A stretch of DNA of 64,000 bases from Planctomycetota bacterium (GTDB lineage: Bacteria > Planctomycetota > Planctomycetia > Gemmatales > Gemmataceae): NCBI GenBank assembly GCA_021781415.1, contig JAJXWW010000048.1, positions 1 to 64,000 on the forward strand. The letters run 5' to 3'. The notes below the pieces were generated by a model. The model was not told where the DNA came from and made no database searches. It saw only the letters and a list, made by a program, of their open reading frames with translations. Numbering within the stretch: the first letter of the stretch is position 1; each line of letters begins with the position of its first letter. The position numbers were made by a program, and so were the translations under genes. This document shows positions 34,009 through 42,419 of this stretch, one piece after another.

Positions 34009-35139
34009 ATGGCCGACAACAAGAAATTCAACGTGGCAATCGTTGGACTTGGCTTCGGAGCCGAGTTCATCCCCATCTATCAAAAGCATCCGCTGGCCAA
34101 TATGTACGCCATTTGCCAGCGAACGGAAAGCAAGCTGAATCAAGTCGGCGACGCATTCGGTATCGCCGTGCGCTATCGCCACTACGAAGATGTCCTCGCC
34201 GATCCCAAAGTCGATTTCGTCCACATCAACTCGCCGATTCCCGATCACGCGCCGCAGACGATTGCCGCGCTCAAGGCCGGCAAGCACGTTATGTCCACCG
34301 TGCCGATGGCCACCACCATCGAGGAATGTCAACAGATCGTCGAGTTGGTGAAGAAGACCGGCTTGAGATACATGATGGCCGAGACCGTCGTTTATGCCCG
34401 CGAGTTTCTGTTCGTCAAGGAAATGTACGACAAAGGCGAGCTTGGCAAGGTGCAATTCTTGCAGGCGAGCCATCAGCAAGACATGGACGGTTGGCCGGAT
34501 TATTGGCCGGGCCTGCCGCCGATGCACTATGCCACTCACTGCGTCGGTCCCTGTTTGGCGCTGACGAAGGCCGAGGCCGAGTATGTCTCCTGCTTCGGTT
34601 CCGGCACGATTCGACAAGAGCTGATCGGCAAGTACAACTCGCCCTTTGCGGTTGAGACGGCGCACGTCAAGCTCCGCAATTCGGATTTAACGGCTCGGAT
34701 TTATCGCTCTCTCTTCGACACGGCGCGGCAATACCGCGAGAGTTTCGATGTGTTCGGCACGAAGCAATCGTTCGAGTGGCAGTTGATCGAAGGCGAGGAG
34801 CCGGTCGTCCACACGGCCAAGAAGCCGGAGCCGGAGATACCCCAGCGCGTAAAAGTGCCGGATTACGCGCATCTGCTACCGGCGGAGATTCAACGCTTTA
34901 CGACGCGCGGGGTGTACGATGCGGGAGAACACGCGCACTTGTCGTTCGTGCAAGGCGGAGGCCACGGCGGTTCGCATCCGCATCTCGTTCACGAGTTTTT
35001 GTCGGCGCTGGCCCAAAACCGCGATCCGTACCCCAACGCCGTGCAGTCGGCCAACTGGACTTGCGTAGGCATCTGTGCCCATCAGTCCGCCCTCAAGGGC
35101 GGCGAAATCGTCAAACTACCGGCTTTCACGCTATCGTAG
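34009..35139 (+). CDS. Gfo/Idh/MocA-family oxidoreductase
   Basis: 376 residues. The N-terminal dinucleotide-binding segment is VAIVGLGFGAEFIP, and HVMSTVPMATTIEECQQIVEL holds the usual EKP-like position (here TVPMA), so the conserved lysine appears replaced. The C-terminal alpha/beta domain follows. Family members oxidise or reduce sugars and inositols with NAD(P). Likely controlled by the ROK repressor. Cytoplasmic, no signal peptide. Confidence 0.88.
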   Translation: MADNKKFNVAIVGLGFGAEFIPIYQKHPLANMYAICQRTESKLNQVGDAFGIAVRYRHYEDVLADPKVDFVHINSPIPDHAPQTIAALKAGKHVMSTVPMATTIEECQQIVELVKKTGLRYMMAETVVYAREFLFVKEMYDKGELGKVQFLQASHQQDMDGWPDYWPGLPPMHYATHCVGPCLALTKAEAEYVSCFGSGTIRQELIGKYNSPFAVETAHVKLRNSDLTARIYRSLFDTARQYRESFDVFGTKQSFEWQLIEGEEPVVHTAKKPEPEIPQRVKVPDYAHLLPAEIQRFTTRGVYDAGEHAHLSFVQGGGHGGSHPHLVHEFLSALAQNRDPYPNAVQSANWTCVGICAHQSALKGGEIVKLPAFTLS

Positions 35140-35145
35140 CAGTGC

Positions 35146-35172
35146 TTGACATATACGCAAGTTATGTATAAT
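35146..35172 (+). promoter_or_regulatory. Consensus sigma-70 promoter of the wHTH-MNT/HEPN pair
   Basis: TTGACA (35146-35151) and TATAAT (35167-35172) match the consensus at all 12 positions; the spacer is 15 bases, shorter than optimal. Transcription would begin around 35178-35180, at the start codon itself. Confidence 0.65.
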
Positions 35173-35192
35173 TGTACGCATGATGCGTACAA
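35172..35192. promoter_or_regulatory. Perfect 21-bp palindrome over the start codon (autorepression operator)
   Basis: Ten-base half-sites TTGTACGCAT and ATGCGTACAA flank a single G. The site begins at the last base of the -10 box and covers the ATG at 35180, so a protein bound here would block initiation of transcription. The wHTH domain of the encoded protein is the natural candidate. Confidence 0.75.
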
Positions 35193-35797
35193 ATAAAGCT
35201 CTCGATGTTTTGTTTCCGAGAACGCGACAGGAGGTGTTGTCTACATTGCTGTTGCACGATCGACGGTCTTGGTATTTGCACGAGTTGGCCGCGCATTTGC
35301 GGGTTCGGCCTTCAAGTTTGCAGCGAGAACTGTCGCGTTTGACCGACGCGGGCATCTTGTCGCGCCGACGTGACGGCAACCGCGTTTATTATCGGGCGGA
35401 TGAAAATTGCCCGTTCCTCGTAGACTTGCGCAGTCTGCTGGCGAAAACGGTCGGACTGGTCGATGTCCTCCGCGCCGCTCTGGGGCCGCTCCAAGCGTCG
35501 ATCGAATATGCTTTCGTATACGGTTCGGTGGCGCGCGGCGAAGAAACTTCTCCAAGCGACATCGATTTGCTGGTTATCGGGCAGGCGGGACTGGCGGATG
35601 TGGCTCCCGTTCTACGGCCAGCCGAACGGCAACTCGGCCGGCCCGTGAATCCCAGCGTCTACACGCTCGGCGAATTCACGAAAAAGATGCGGGCAAAGCA
35701 TCATTTTTTGACGGGGGTATGGGGCGAGAAGAAGCTGGCCGTTCAGGGAGATCTCGATGAGTTGGCAACAATTATCGGCCGCCAATCGAGTGCGTAG
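35180..35797 (+). CDS. Winged-helix/nucleotidyltransferase (MNT) fusion, probable antitoxin
   Basis: 205 residues. Residues 14-70 form a winged helix (YLHELAAHLRVRPSSLQREL recognition region). Residues 108-135 carry the minimal nucleotidyltransferase motif: GSVARGE at 115-121 then SDIDLLV, giving Asp127 and Asp129. In MNT-HEPN modules the MNT protein neutralises the HEPN RNase, in MntA/HepT by AMPylating a tyrosine. The winged helix adds a DNA-binding part that can autorepress. The gene has no Shine-Dalgarno and overlaps the HEPN gene by 41 bases. Confidence 0.8.
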   Translation: MMRTNKALDVLFPRTRQEVLSTLLLHDRRSWYLHELAAHLRVRPSSLQRELSRLTDAGILSRRRDGNRVYYRADENCPFLVDLRSLLAKTVGLVDVLRAALGPLQASIEYAFVYGSVARGEETSPSDIDLLVIGQAGLADVAPVLRPAERQLGRPVNPSVYTLGEFTKKMRAKHHFLTGVWGEKKLAVQGDLDELATIIGRQSSA

Positions 35798-36200
35798 CCA
35801 CGCGACGAGTTGGCAAGAGTTGACCGATCTCCGCGCCGTGATCGCACGCGATCTTCAAGACGCCGCCGTAGCCGGCTTGTCGGCAGATCGTCGTTTCGCC
35901 ACGGCCTACAATGCCGTCTTGCAGTTGACGAAGATGGTAGTGGCCTGCTCGGGCTACCGCGTGGTCGGACAAGGACATCATCAAACGACTTTTGAGGCGC
36001 TGGAATTGGCAATGGGGCCGAGCATCGCGGCCTCCGCCGTGTATTTCGATACCTGCCGTCGCAAGCGCAATCTGGTCGAGTACGACTTGGCCAATGTCGC
36101 AACGGAAACGGAAACCGAGGAACTGCTGCGTCAAGCACGGCAGTTTGCTCAAGTCGTTGAGGGGTGGATTGCTCGGAATCATCCCGCGTTGGTCCCGTAA
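35757..36200 (+). CDS. HEPN-domain protein, probable toxin partner
   Basis: 147 residues, all-helical. The motif region reads RRKRNLVEYD (101-110), so Arg102 and Tyr109 fit the Rx4HxY pattern of HepT-type toxins, but position 107 is Val rather than His. This RN..EYD form resembles the SAV_6107-like HEPN branch. HEPN proteins are usually RNases in toxin-antitoxin and defence systems; loss of the His leaves nuclease activity uncertain. Overlap with the MNT gene indicates one operon. Confidence 0.7.
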   Translation: MSWQQLSAANRVRSHATSWQELTDLRAVIARDLQDAAVAGLSADRRFATAYNAVLQLTKMVVACSGYRVVGQGHHQTTFEALELAMGPSIAASAVYFDTCRRKRNLVEYDLANVATETETEELLRQARQFAQVVEGWIARNHPALVP

Positions 36201-36236
36201 TGCGCGTCGGAAGAGCGCTGAGAGTCTGTCGCAGAA

Positions 36237-36291
36237 GTAGGTCCGGCGAGACGAGCCGGACGCCGAGTGCCGCTCGGCTCGCGGCACCTAC
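36237..36291. repeat. Cruciform repeat with outer stem and two hairpins
   Basis: An outer GTAGGT/ACCTAC stem (36237-36242, 36286-36291) encloses two hairpins, GTCCGGC...GCCGGAC (36241-36261) and GTGCCG...CGGCAC (36267-36287). The shape would fold like a three-way junction, and lies 36 bases after the HEPN stop. Confidence 0.6.
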
Positions 36292-36337
36292 TATCGCAAA
36301 CCTTGAACTCTGCCGTCGTAGGCTAGTTGATGGCAAC

Positions 36338-36389
36338 GGTTTGCCTTTGGTTTATCGTTTCGCGCGAAACGATAGAATTAAAGCAAACC
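36338..36389. promoter_or_regulatory. 52-bp near-palindrome upstream of the dehydrogenase gene
   Basis: A perfect 22-bp core (36353-36374; left half TATCGTTTCGC) is framed by outer arms GGTTTGCCTTT (36338-36348) and AAAGCAAACC (36380-36389), all sharing one centre. It ends 42 bases before the ATG of the 1418-aa gene. It may be an operator or terminate the HEPN operon. Confidence 0.55.
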
Positions 36390-36431
36390 GAAACAACTTC
36401 GTTGGTGAGAGGTCGTTAGGAGAATTACATC

Positions 36432-39400
36432 ATGTCGAAAATGCTCGGTATCCTTTGTGCCGTTTATACGTTATCCGTTTCGAGCGCTAGCGCGGAATCG
36501 CCGCGCATTAAGGTGCTATACCTCGGCGATACCGGCCATCACAAGCCCATCGAGCGTGCCGGCGATTTGCTGTCGCCCTTGGCGCACGCCGGCATCGACA
36601 TGGCCTACACCGACGATCTCAACGATCTGAATACTAAGAATCTCTCGCGCTACGACGGCCTCGTCATCTACGCCAATCACACGAAGATTTCGCCGGAGCA
36701 AGAGAAGGCGCTGTTGGATTTCGTCGAGAATGGCAAGGGGTTGATCGCACTGCATTGCGCCTCGTACTGTTTTCTTAATTCGCCGAAATACATCTCCCTG
36801 ATCGGCGGACAGTTCGAGAGCCATAAGACGGGCGTGTTTCGCACGCGCATCGTCGATGCCAAGCATCCGGCCATGAAGGGGGTACAAGAGTTTGAAGCCT
36901 GGGACGAAACCTATAAGCACCATCGCTTGGCGGGAGATCGCCGCGTCCTCATGGTGCGCGAAGAGGGCGAGCAGCGCGAGCCGTGGACGTGGGTGCGCAC
37001 GCAGGGCAAAGGGCGCGTCTTCTACACCGCGTCCGGCCACGATGAGCGCGTCTTTCGCAATGCCGATTTTCACAAGCTCGTGATTCAAGGCATTCGTTGG
37101 GCGGTCGGTCGGCCCGATCACGAATACAAACTGAAACCGTTCGAGTATCAGGAAGGCGAATTACCGAACTATCGCGCCGGCCGCGGCGCTCGGCTGCACA
37201 AGATGCAGAAGCCACTCTCGCCGGCGGAGTCGATGAAGCATCTGAGCGTGCCGGGTGGATTCCGCGTCGAGCTGTTCGCCGCCGAGCCGGACATCGTCAA
37301 GCCCATCGCCATCGCCTGGGATCGGCGCGGCCGCGCCTTCATCGCCGAGACACTCGATTATCCCAACAACAAGCAACCCGACGGCAAAGGCCACGACCGC
37401 ATCATCTTGGCCGAAGACACGAACGGCGACGGCAAAGCCGATAAGTTCACCACCTTCGCCGACAAGCTCAGCATTCCGACGAGCATGGTCTGCGTTCACG
37501 GCGGATTGATCGTCGCCCAAGCGCCGGAGATTCTGTTCCTCAAAGACACCGACGGCGACGGCAAAGCGGACGTTCACAAGGTGCTTTTCAGCGGCTTTCG
37601 CACCAATGATACCCACGCGGGACCGAGCAATCTGCGGCTCGGTCTCGACAATTGGATTTACGCCACGGTCGGTTATGCTGGCTTCGAGGGCGAAGTCGGC
37701 GGCAAACGCCATCGCTTCGGCCAAGGACTATTCCGCTTCAAAGTGGATGGCTCGGAGTTGGAGTTTCTCGGCTCGACATCCAACAACACCTGGGGACTCG
37801 GCTTCGACGAATCGGGAGAGATCGTCTATTCGACGGCCAACGGCGAACATTCGTCGTACTTGGCCATCCCCAATCGCTACTTCGAGTCGGTGCGGGGCCT
37901 GTTGGGCAAAGGCACAGTGCGCATGGCCGACTACTACAAGTTTCATCCGATAACAGCGATCCGTCAAGTGGATTTTCACGACGGCTTCACCGCCGCCGCC
38001 GGACACGCCGTTTATACGGCGCGCCAGTTTCCCAAATCGTACTGGAACCGCATCGCCTTCGTCGCCGAGCCGACCGGCCATCTCGTCGCCCAATGTCTGC
38101 TCGACAAACAGGGCAGCAATTTCGTCACGCACGATCGATTCAATCTGCTGTCGAGTTCGGATGAATGGACCTCACCCATCGTCGCGGAGGTCGGTCCCGA
38201 CGGCGCGGTGTGGGTTCTCGATTGGTACAACTACATCGTCCAGCACAATCCGACGCCGCCCGGCTTCCAGACCGGCAAGGGCAACGCCTACGAAACGCCG
38301 CTGCGCGACAAGAAGCATGGCCGTATCTATCGCATCGTCAACGAAGACACGAAGCTATCGCCTCAGTTCGATCTCGACAAGGCAACACCGAAGGAACTCG
38401 TTGCCGCGCTCAAAAGCGATAATATGTTCTGGCGCTTGCAGGCGCAATGGCGACTCGTTGAACGCGGCAAAAGCGAAGTCTTACCTGCGCTCGCCGAACT
38501 GGCAGCGAGCGCCGAGACGGACGAAGTCGGTGAAAATCTGCCGGCCATTCATGCACTCTGGGCCATGCGCGGACTCGGTGCTTTCGAGAAGTCCGATACG
38601 AAAACGACGGGCCTGCTCGAAAAGGATTTGAAACACGCTTCGCCCGAAGTCCGCCGCACAGCGCTCGTCGCCTTGCCGCGCAAGGCGGAATCCGTCGAGG
38701 CGATCCTCAAAGCCAATCTCCTGACAGCCCGCGAACCGCTGATGCGCCGCACCGCGCTGCTGGTTCTCAGCGAAATGCCGCCCTCACGAGAGGCGGGTAT
38801 CGCCATTCACGAATTGCTGATGTCGCCGGAGAACGAGAAGGACCGTTGGATTCCTGCGGCGGCCACCTGCGCCGCCGCGCGCCACACGGCTGGATTCCTC
38901 GCCGCCACCCTAACCGCGAAATCGAATACCGATGCCGCTCGTCGCACGGCTCGCATCGTCGCCGAACACTATGCCCGCGCCGGCGACGATAGCGACTTAA
39001 GCGGTCTTTTAATCGCTCTAAAGAATGCCGAATCCGCCTCGGTCGATCTATTCCTCGAAGGCATCGCCGCCGGTTGGCCGAGGAATAAGACGCCGAAACT
39101 CGACGAAGCCACCCGCGAAGCGCTCGTTGCCGCCATGCCGAGACTGGGATCGAACGGCCAACTGCATCTCGCCACGTTGGCCGGACGCTGGGGCATGGCT
39201 CCGCGCTTCGAGAAGGCGCTGGCCGGTCTCAGCAAGACACTGCTGGCAATTGTTGGCGATGAGAAGAAATCGGAACAGGATCGCATCGAATCCGCGCAGC
39301 GCCTCGCTCAGATGCAGCCCAACCGCGACGTACTCCAGAGTCTACTCGCCGAGGTGTCGCCGAAGGCGAGTCCCACGTTGTCCGCCGGCATCCTCGACGC

Positions 39401-40688
39401 CGCTGGGTTGGCGACTTCGCCGGATGTCGCCGCCGTCCTTCTCGAACATTGGAATCAGTTCACGCCGCGTCTGCGTCAGAAGGCCGTTGCCATCCTTCTA
39501 GGACGGCCCGAATGGTCGCGCGCTCTGCTCGACGGCATGGAAAAAGGAACCGTGCCCGCCGCCGATCTGAGCCTCGATCAATCGCAGCAATTGACCCAAC
39601 ATCCCGACAAGAAACTCGCCGACCGCGCCCGCACGATCCTGGCGCGCGGCGGTCGCTTGCCCAGTGCCGACCGCAAGAAGGTTCTCGACGAGTACTTGCC
39701 GCTGATCGAGAAAACCGGCGATGCCCGCAAAGGGTTTGAAGTGTTTAAGAGCATCTGCGCCAAGTGCCATCGCCACGGCGACACCGGCGAGACCATCGCG
39801 CCGAATCTGACCGGCTTCAATGTCCATCCGAAGAGTAAAATTATCCAAAAAGTCCTCGATCCGAACAGCTCGGTCGAAGGCAATTTCCGGCAGTACACCG
39901 TGACCACCAAGGCCGGGCGCGTCCTCAACGGCTTGCTCGCCTCGGAGACGAAAACGGCGCTCGAAATCGTGGATACCGAGGCGAAGCGCCACACCGTCTT
40001 GCGCGACGACATCGACGAAATGACCGCCTCCAATCGCACCATCATGCCTGAGGGGTTCGAGAAGCAACTGAGCAAGGACGATATTTGCAATCTGCTGGAG
40101 TTCCTGACGGCCAAGGGGAAATATGTGCCTATTCCTCTCGATAAAGTCGCTACCATCACCAGCGCCCAGAGCATGTTCTATAAGAGCGATCGGGGAGGCC
40201 GTCTTGTCTTCGCCGACTGGAAGCCGAAGACGTTCAACGATGTGCCGTTCTATCTCATCGACCCGCAGCGCGGCAAAGTAAAGAATGTCGTGATGCTGCA
40301 AAGCGACAACGGCGACTACCCGCCCAAGATGCCGAAGTCGGTCAAGATGCCGTGCAACACCTCCGCGAAGGCGATTCACCTCCTCAGCGGCGTCAGCGGT
40401 TGGGGCTTCCCCTATAGCGAGAAAGGCACGGTCTCCGCAATCGTCCGCCTGCACTACGCCGACGGCAAGACGGAGGATCACCCCTTGAAGAACGGCGAAC
40501 ACTTCGCCGACTACATCCGCCGCGTCGATGTCCCCGGTTCCCAATTCGCCTTCGATCTGCGCGGCTGCCAGATGCGCTATCTCGCCGTGACGCCGGATCG
40601 CGCGGAGACGATTAAGGAGATCGAGTTGCTCAAAGGACCGGATCGCACAGCGCCGGTAGTCATGGCGGTGACGGTGGAGACGCGATAA
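36432..40688 (+). CDS. Secreted ThuA / membrane-bound dehydrogenase / HEAT / cytochrome c fusion
   Basis: 1418 residues. Signal peptide to about residue 22 (ending SSASAES), then a ThuA-like glutamine amidotransferase-fold domain (about 25-225; GLVIYANHTKISPEQEKALLD), a beta-propeller dehydrogenase domain of the planctomycete membrane-bound type (about 265-640; IAIAWDRRGRAFIAETLDYP), HEAT-like repeats (about 640-1060), and a haem c site CAKCH at 1109-1113 with GETIAPNLTG after it and a candidate distal Met in TIMPEGFEKQ. A final non-haem domain follows. It probably oxidises a sugar in the periplasm and passes electrons to the haem. AGGAG precedes the ATG. Confidence 0.9.
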   Translation: MSKMLGILCAVYTLSVSSASAESPRIKVLYLGDTGHHKPIERAGDLLSPLAHAGIDMAYTDDLNDLNTKNLSRYDGLVIYANHTKISPEQEKALLDFVENGKGLIALHCASYCFLNSPKYISLIGGQFESHKTGVFRTRIVDAKHPAMKGVQEFEAWDETYKHHRLAGDRRVLMVREEGEQREPWTWVRTQGKGRVFYTASGHDERVFRNADFHKLVIQGIRWAVGRPDHEYKLKPFEYQEGELPNYRAGRGARLHKMQKPLSPAESMKHLSVPGGFRVELFAAEPDIVKPIAIAWDRRGRAFIAETLDYPNNKQPDGKGHDRIILAEDTNGDGKADKFTTFADKLSIPTSMVCVHGGLIVAQAPEILFLKDTDGDGKADVHKVLFSGFRTNDTHAGPSNLRLGLDNWIYATVGYAGFEGEVGGKRHRFGQGLFRFKVDGSELEFLGSTSNNTWGLGFDESGEIVYSTANGEHSSYLAIPNRYFESVRGLLGKGTVRMADYYKFHPITAIRQVDFHDGFTAAAGHAVYTARQFPKSYWNRIAFVAEPTGHLVAQCLLDKQGSNFVTHDRFNLLSSSDEWTSPIVAEVGPDGAVWVLDWYNYIVQHNPTPPGFQTGKGNAYETPLRDKKHGRIYRIVNEDTKLSPQFDLDKATPKELVAALKSDNMFWRLQAQWRLVERGKSEVLPALAELAASAETDEVGENLPAIHALWAMRGLGAFEKSDTKTTGLLEKDLKHASPEVRRTALVALPRKAESVEAILKANLLTAREPLMRRTALLVLSEMPPSREAGIAIHELLMSPENEKDRWIPAAATCAAARHTAGFLAATLTAKSNTDAARRTARIVAEHYARAGDDSDLSGLLIALKNAESASVDLFLEGIAAGWPRNKTPKLDEATREALVAAMPRLGSNGQLHLATLAGRWGMAPRFEKALAGLSKTLLAIVGDEKKSEQDRIESAQRLAQMQPNRDVLQSLLAEVSPKASPTLSAGILDAAGLATSPDVAAVLLEHWNQFTPRLRQKAVAILLGRPEWSRALLDGMEKGTVPAADLSLDQSQQLTQHPDKKLADRARTILARGGRLPSADRKKVLDEYLPLIEKTGDARKGFEVFKSICAKCHRHGDTGETIAPNLTGFNVHPKSKIIQKVLDPNSSVEGNFRQYTVTTKAGRVLNGLLASETKTALEIVDTEAKRHTVLRDDIDEMTASNRTIMPEGFEKQLSKDDICNLLEFLTAKGKYVPIPLDKVATITSAQSMFYKSDRGGRLVFADWKPKTFNDVPFYLIDPQRGKVKNVVMLQSDNGDYPPKMPKSVKMPCNTSAKAIHLLSGVSGWGFPYSEKGTVSAIVRLHYADGKTEDHPLKNGEHFADYIRRVDVPGSQFAFDLRGCQMRYLAVTPDRAETIKEIELLKGPDRTAPVVMAVTVETR

Positions 40689-40746
40689 CATGACTTGAAC
40701 GGTCATTTAGCGAAGACGCCGACCCTAGCTGGAATCGAGGCGAGCG

Positions 40747-41073
40747 ATGTCGATACTTTCAGAACCCGTGCCTCTTTCCACGGATGCGGATGGTATAGTC
40801 CGTATCGGTAGTACGCGCGTAACTCTCGATACCGTCGTAGCCGCATTCCGAGAGGGCGCGACGGCGGAAACCATCGCCGAACAGTATCCCTCGCTCCAAC
40901 TCGATAAGGTCTACATCGTCCTCGGCTATTATCTTCGTCATCAGGATGAAGTGAACGAATACCTCGAACGCCGTCGTCAGACGGCACATCAGGTACGTCG
41001 AGAGAACGAGACTCGGTTTCCTCCGAGTGGAATCCGCGACCGACTCCTTGCCCGGCGTAGTCTGCGCGGATGA
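40747..41073 (+). CDS. DUF433-family protein (antitoxin-like)
   Basis: 108 residues. The DUF433 core is visible: IVRIGSTRVTLDTVVAAFREGATAETIAEQYPSLQLDKVYIVLGYYLRHQDEV, a helix-turn-helix-like fold. DUF433 genes normally precede a DUF5615 PIN-like toxin gene. None is present; the next genes are a PF09720 antitoxin and ParE toxin, so this looks like an orphan antitoxin. The stop overlaps an ATG at 41070 (ATGA). Confidence 0.8.
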   Translation: MSILSEPVPLSTDADGIVRIGSTRVTLDTVVAAFREGATAETIAEQYPSLQLDKVYIVLGYYLRHQDEVNEYLERRRQTAHQVRRENETRFPPSGIRDRLLARRSLRG

Positions 41074-41114
41074 ATTGCTTGGAAACTCCTTCGTATAAAG
41101 AGGAGATGGTTAAG

Positions 41115-41339
41115 ATGAATGTCAATGATGGGTCCATCTTCGATCTGTCGCCGTCGGAAAAACTCCAACTCGTGGAGGATCTTTGGGACGACCTAGCGGC
41201 CACTCCCGAAGGGGTTCCGGTTCACGACTGGCAGAAAGACGAATTGGCTCGCAGGAAAGCGAACCTTCTCAATAACCCGTCTTCAGGGCTATCTTGGGAG
41301 GAAGTCAAGCGGAGGATTCGCAGTCGTTATGGCCGCTGA
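41115..41339 (+). CDS. Addiction-module antitoxin (PF09720-type)
   Basis: 74 residues. FDLSPSEKLQLVEDLWDDLA and LSWEEVKRRIR are the conserved ends of this unstable antitoxin family. It would neutralise the ParE-like protein that follows and repress their operon. The ATG at 41115 has GAGGAG nine bases upstream; ATGs at 41106 and 41070 are in frame. It overlaps the toxin gene by 11 bases. Confidence 0.85.
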   Translation: MNVNDGSIFDLSPSEKLQLVEDLWDDLAATPEGVPVHDWQKDELARRKANLLNNPSSGLSWEEVKRRIRSRYGR

Positions 41340-41628
41340 AATAATTATTGCGCCGGAAGCCGAGCGGGATCTCGCCGATGCCTACGATTGGTACGAACGC
41401 CAACGCATCGGCTTGGGCGAGGATTTTCTACAACGCGTCGATGCCTGTATTCAGGCGATCGCTCGCACTCCCCTGATGCACGCCCTCTATTATGAGACCT
41501 ATCGCCGTGGATTGGTGCGTCGCTTTCCCTATATTGTTTTCTACGAATGCGCGGACAAGACCGTGACAATCTACGGCGTATTTCACACCTCCGTTGATCC
41601 TCAAAAATGGCACGAGCGATTATCGTGA
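41329..41628 (+). CDS. parE: ParE/RelE-superfamily toxin
   Basis: 99 residues with the ParE-type order: IIIAPEAERDLADAYDWYE helix, GEDFLQRVDACIQAI helix, then RRGLVRRFPYIVFYEC and VTIYGVFHTSVDP strands. Chromosomal ParE-like toxins act on gyrase or ribosome-bound mRNA; target unknown here. It is coupled to the antitoxin. Confidence 0.85.
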   Translation: MAAEIIIAPEAERDLADAYDWYERQRIGLGEDFLQRVDACIQAIARTPLMHALYYETYRRGLVRRFPYIVFYECADKTVTIYGVFHTSVDPQKWHERLS

Positions 41629-41671
41629 GCGTTGTCTTCCGCTTACACGCGATTTCCCTGTGGATAGTATC

Positions 41672-42412
41672 ATGAGTTCGCATCCCCTGCGTATCGCTAT
41701 GTGGTCGGGTCCGCGTAACATTTCCACGGCGCTGATGCGCTCGTGGGGCAATCGGCCCGATACCTACGTTTGCGATGAGCCGTTTTACGCGCACTACCTG
41801 GTGCAAACCAAGCTCGTTCATCCCGGCGGCGACGAAGTGATTCGCCATCAGGAGAACGATTGGCGCAAGGTCGCCGCCTGGCTGACGGGACCGATCCCCG
41901 AAGGTAAATCGATTTTCTATCAAAAGCACATGGCCCACCATCTGCTGCCGAACATGGAGCGCGGCTGGCTCGATGAGGTGACGAACTGTTTTCTCATTCG
42001 CGAACCGCGCGAAATGTTGACCTCGCTCCTCCACTTTTTGCCGCAACCGACGCTCGCCGACACGGGTTTGCCGCAACAGTTTGAGATATTCCAACAAGTC
42101 ACGGAGCGCACCGGACGCAAGCCGCCGATTCTCGATGCCCGCGATGTCCTCGATGATCCGCGCCGTACTCTCGGATTATTGTGCGATACCTTGAACGTGC
42201 CGTTCACCGAGGCGATGTTGTCGTGGCCGCCCGGACCACGGAAGACGGATGGTGTGTGGGCGAAATACTGGTATGCCGCCGTCGAGAAGACCACGACGTT
42301 TCAACCGTACAAGCCCAAAAACGCACACGTCCCCGAACCGCTGAAAGAACTATTGAAAGAGTGCGAAGATTTGTACCACGAACTGTACCAACACCGAGTA
42401 TATGCGGGATGA
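41672..42412 (+). CDS. Sulfotransferase-like P-loop protein
   Basis: 246 residues. The N-terminal IAMWSGPRNISTALMRSW is a PAPS-binding-type P-loop (SGPRN(I)ST), followed by DEPFYAHYL, then FLIREPREMLTSLLHFL as the 3'-phosphate segment. A class IV aminotransferase follows after a cassette; in plants the two domains occur fused as aminotransferase-like proteins, as I recall. The joint reaction is unknown. Cytoplasmic. Confidence 0.8.
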   Translation: MSSHPLRIAMWSGPRNISTALMRSWGNRPDTYVCDEPFYAHYLVQTKLVHPGGDEVIRHQENDWRKVAAWLTGPIPEGKSIFYQKHMAHHLLPNMERGWLDEVTNCFLIREPREMLTSLLHFLPQPTLADTGLPQQFEIFQQVTERTGRKPPILDARDVLDDPRRTLGLLCDTLNVPFTEAMLSWPPGPRKTDGVWAKYWYAAVEKTTTFQPYKPKNAHVPEPLKELLKECEDLYHELYQHRVYAG

Positions 42413-42419
42413 AGAGGAG

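Noticed and set aside
41070-41114. Start of the PF09720 antitoxin at the ATGA overlap (41070)
   Set aside because: The extra 15 residues have no family match, and a GAGGAG with correct spacing supports the ATG at 41115; translational coupling with DUF433 remains possible.
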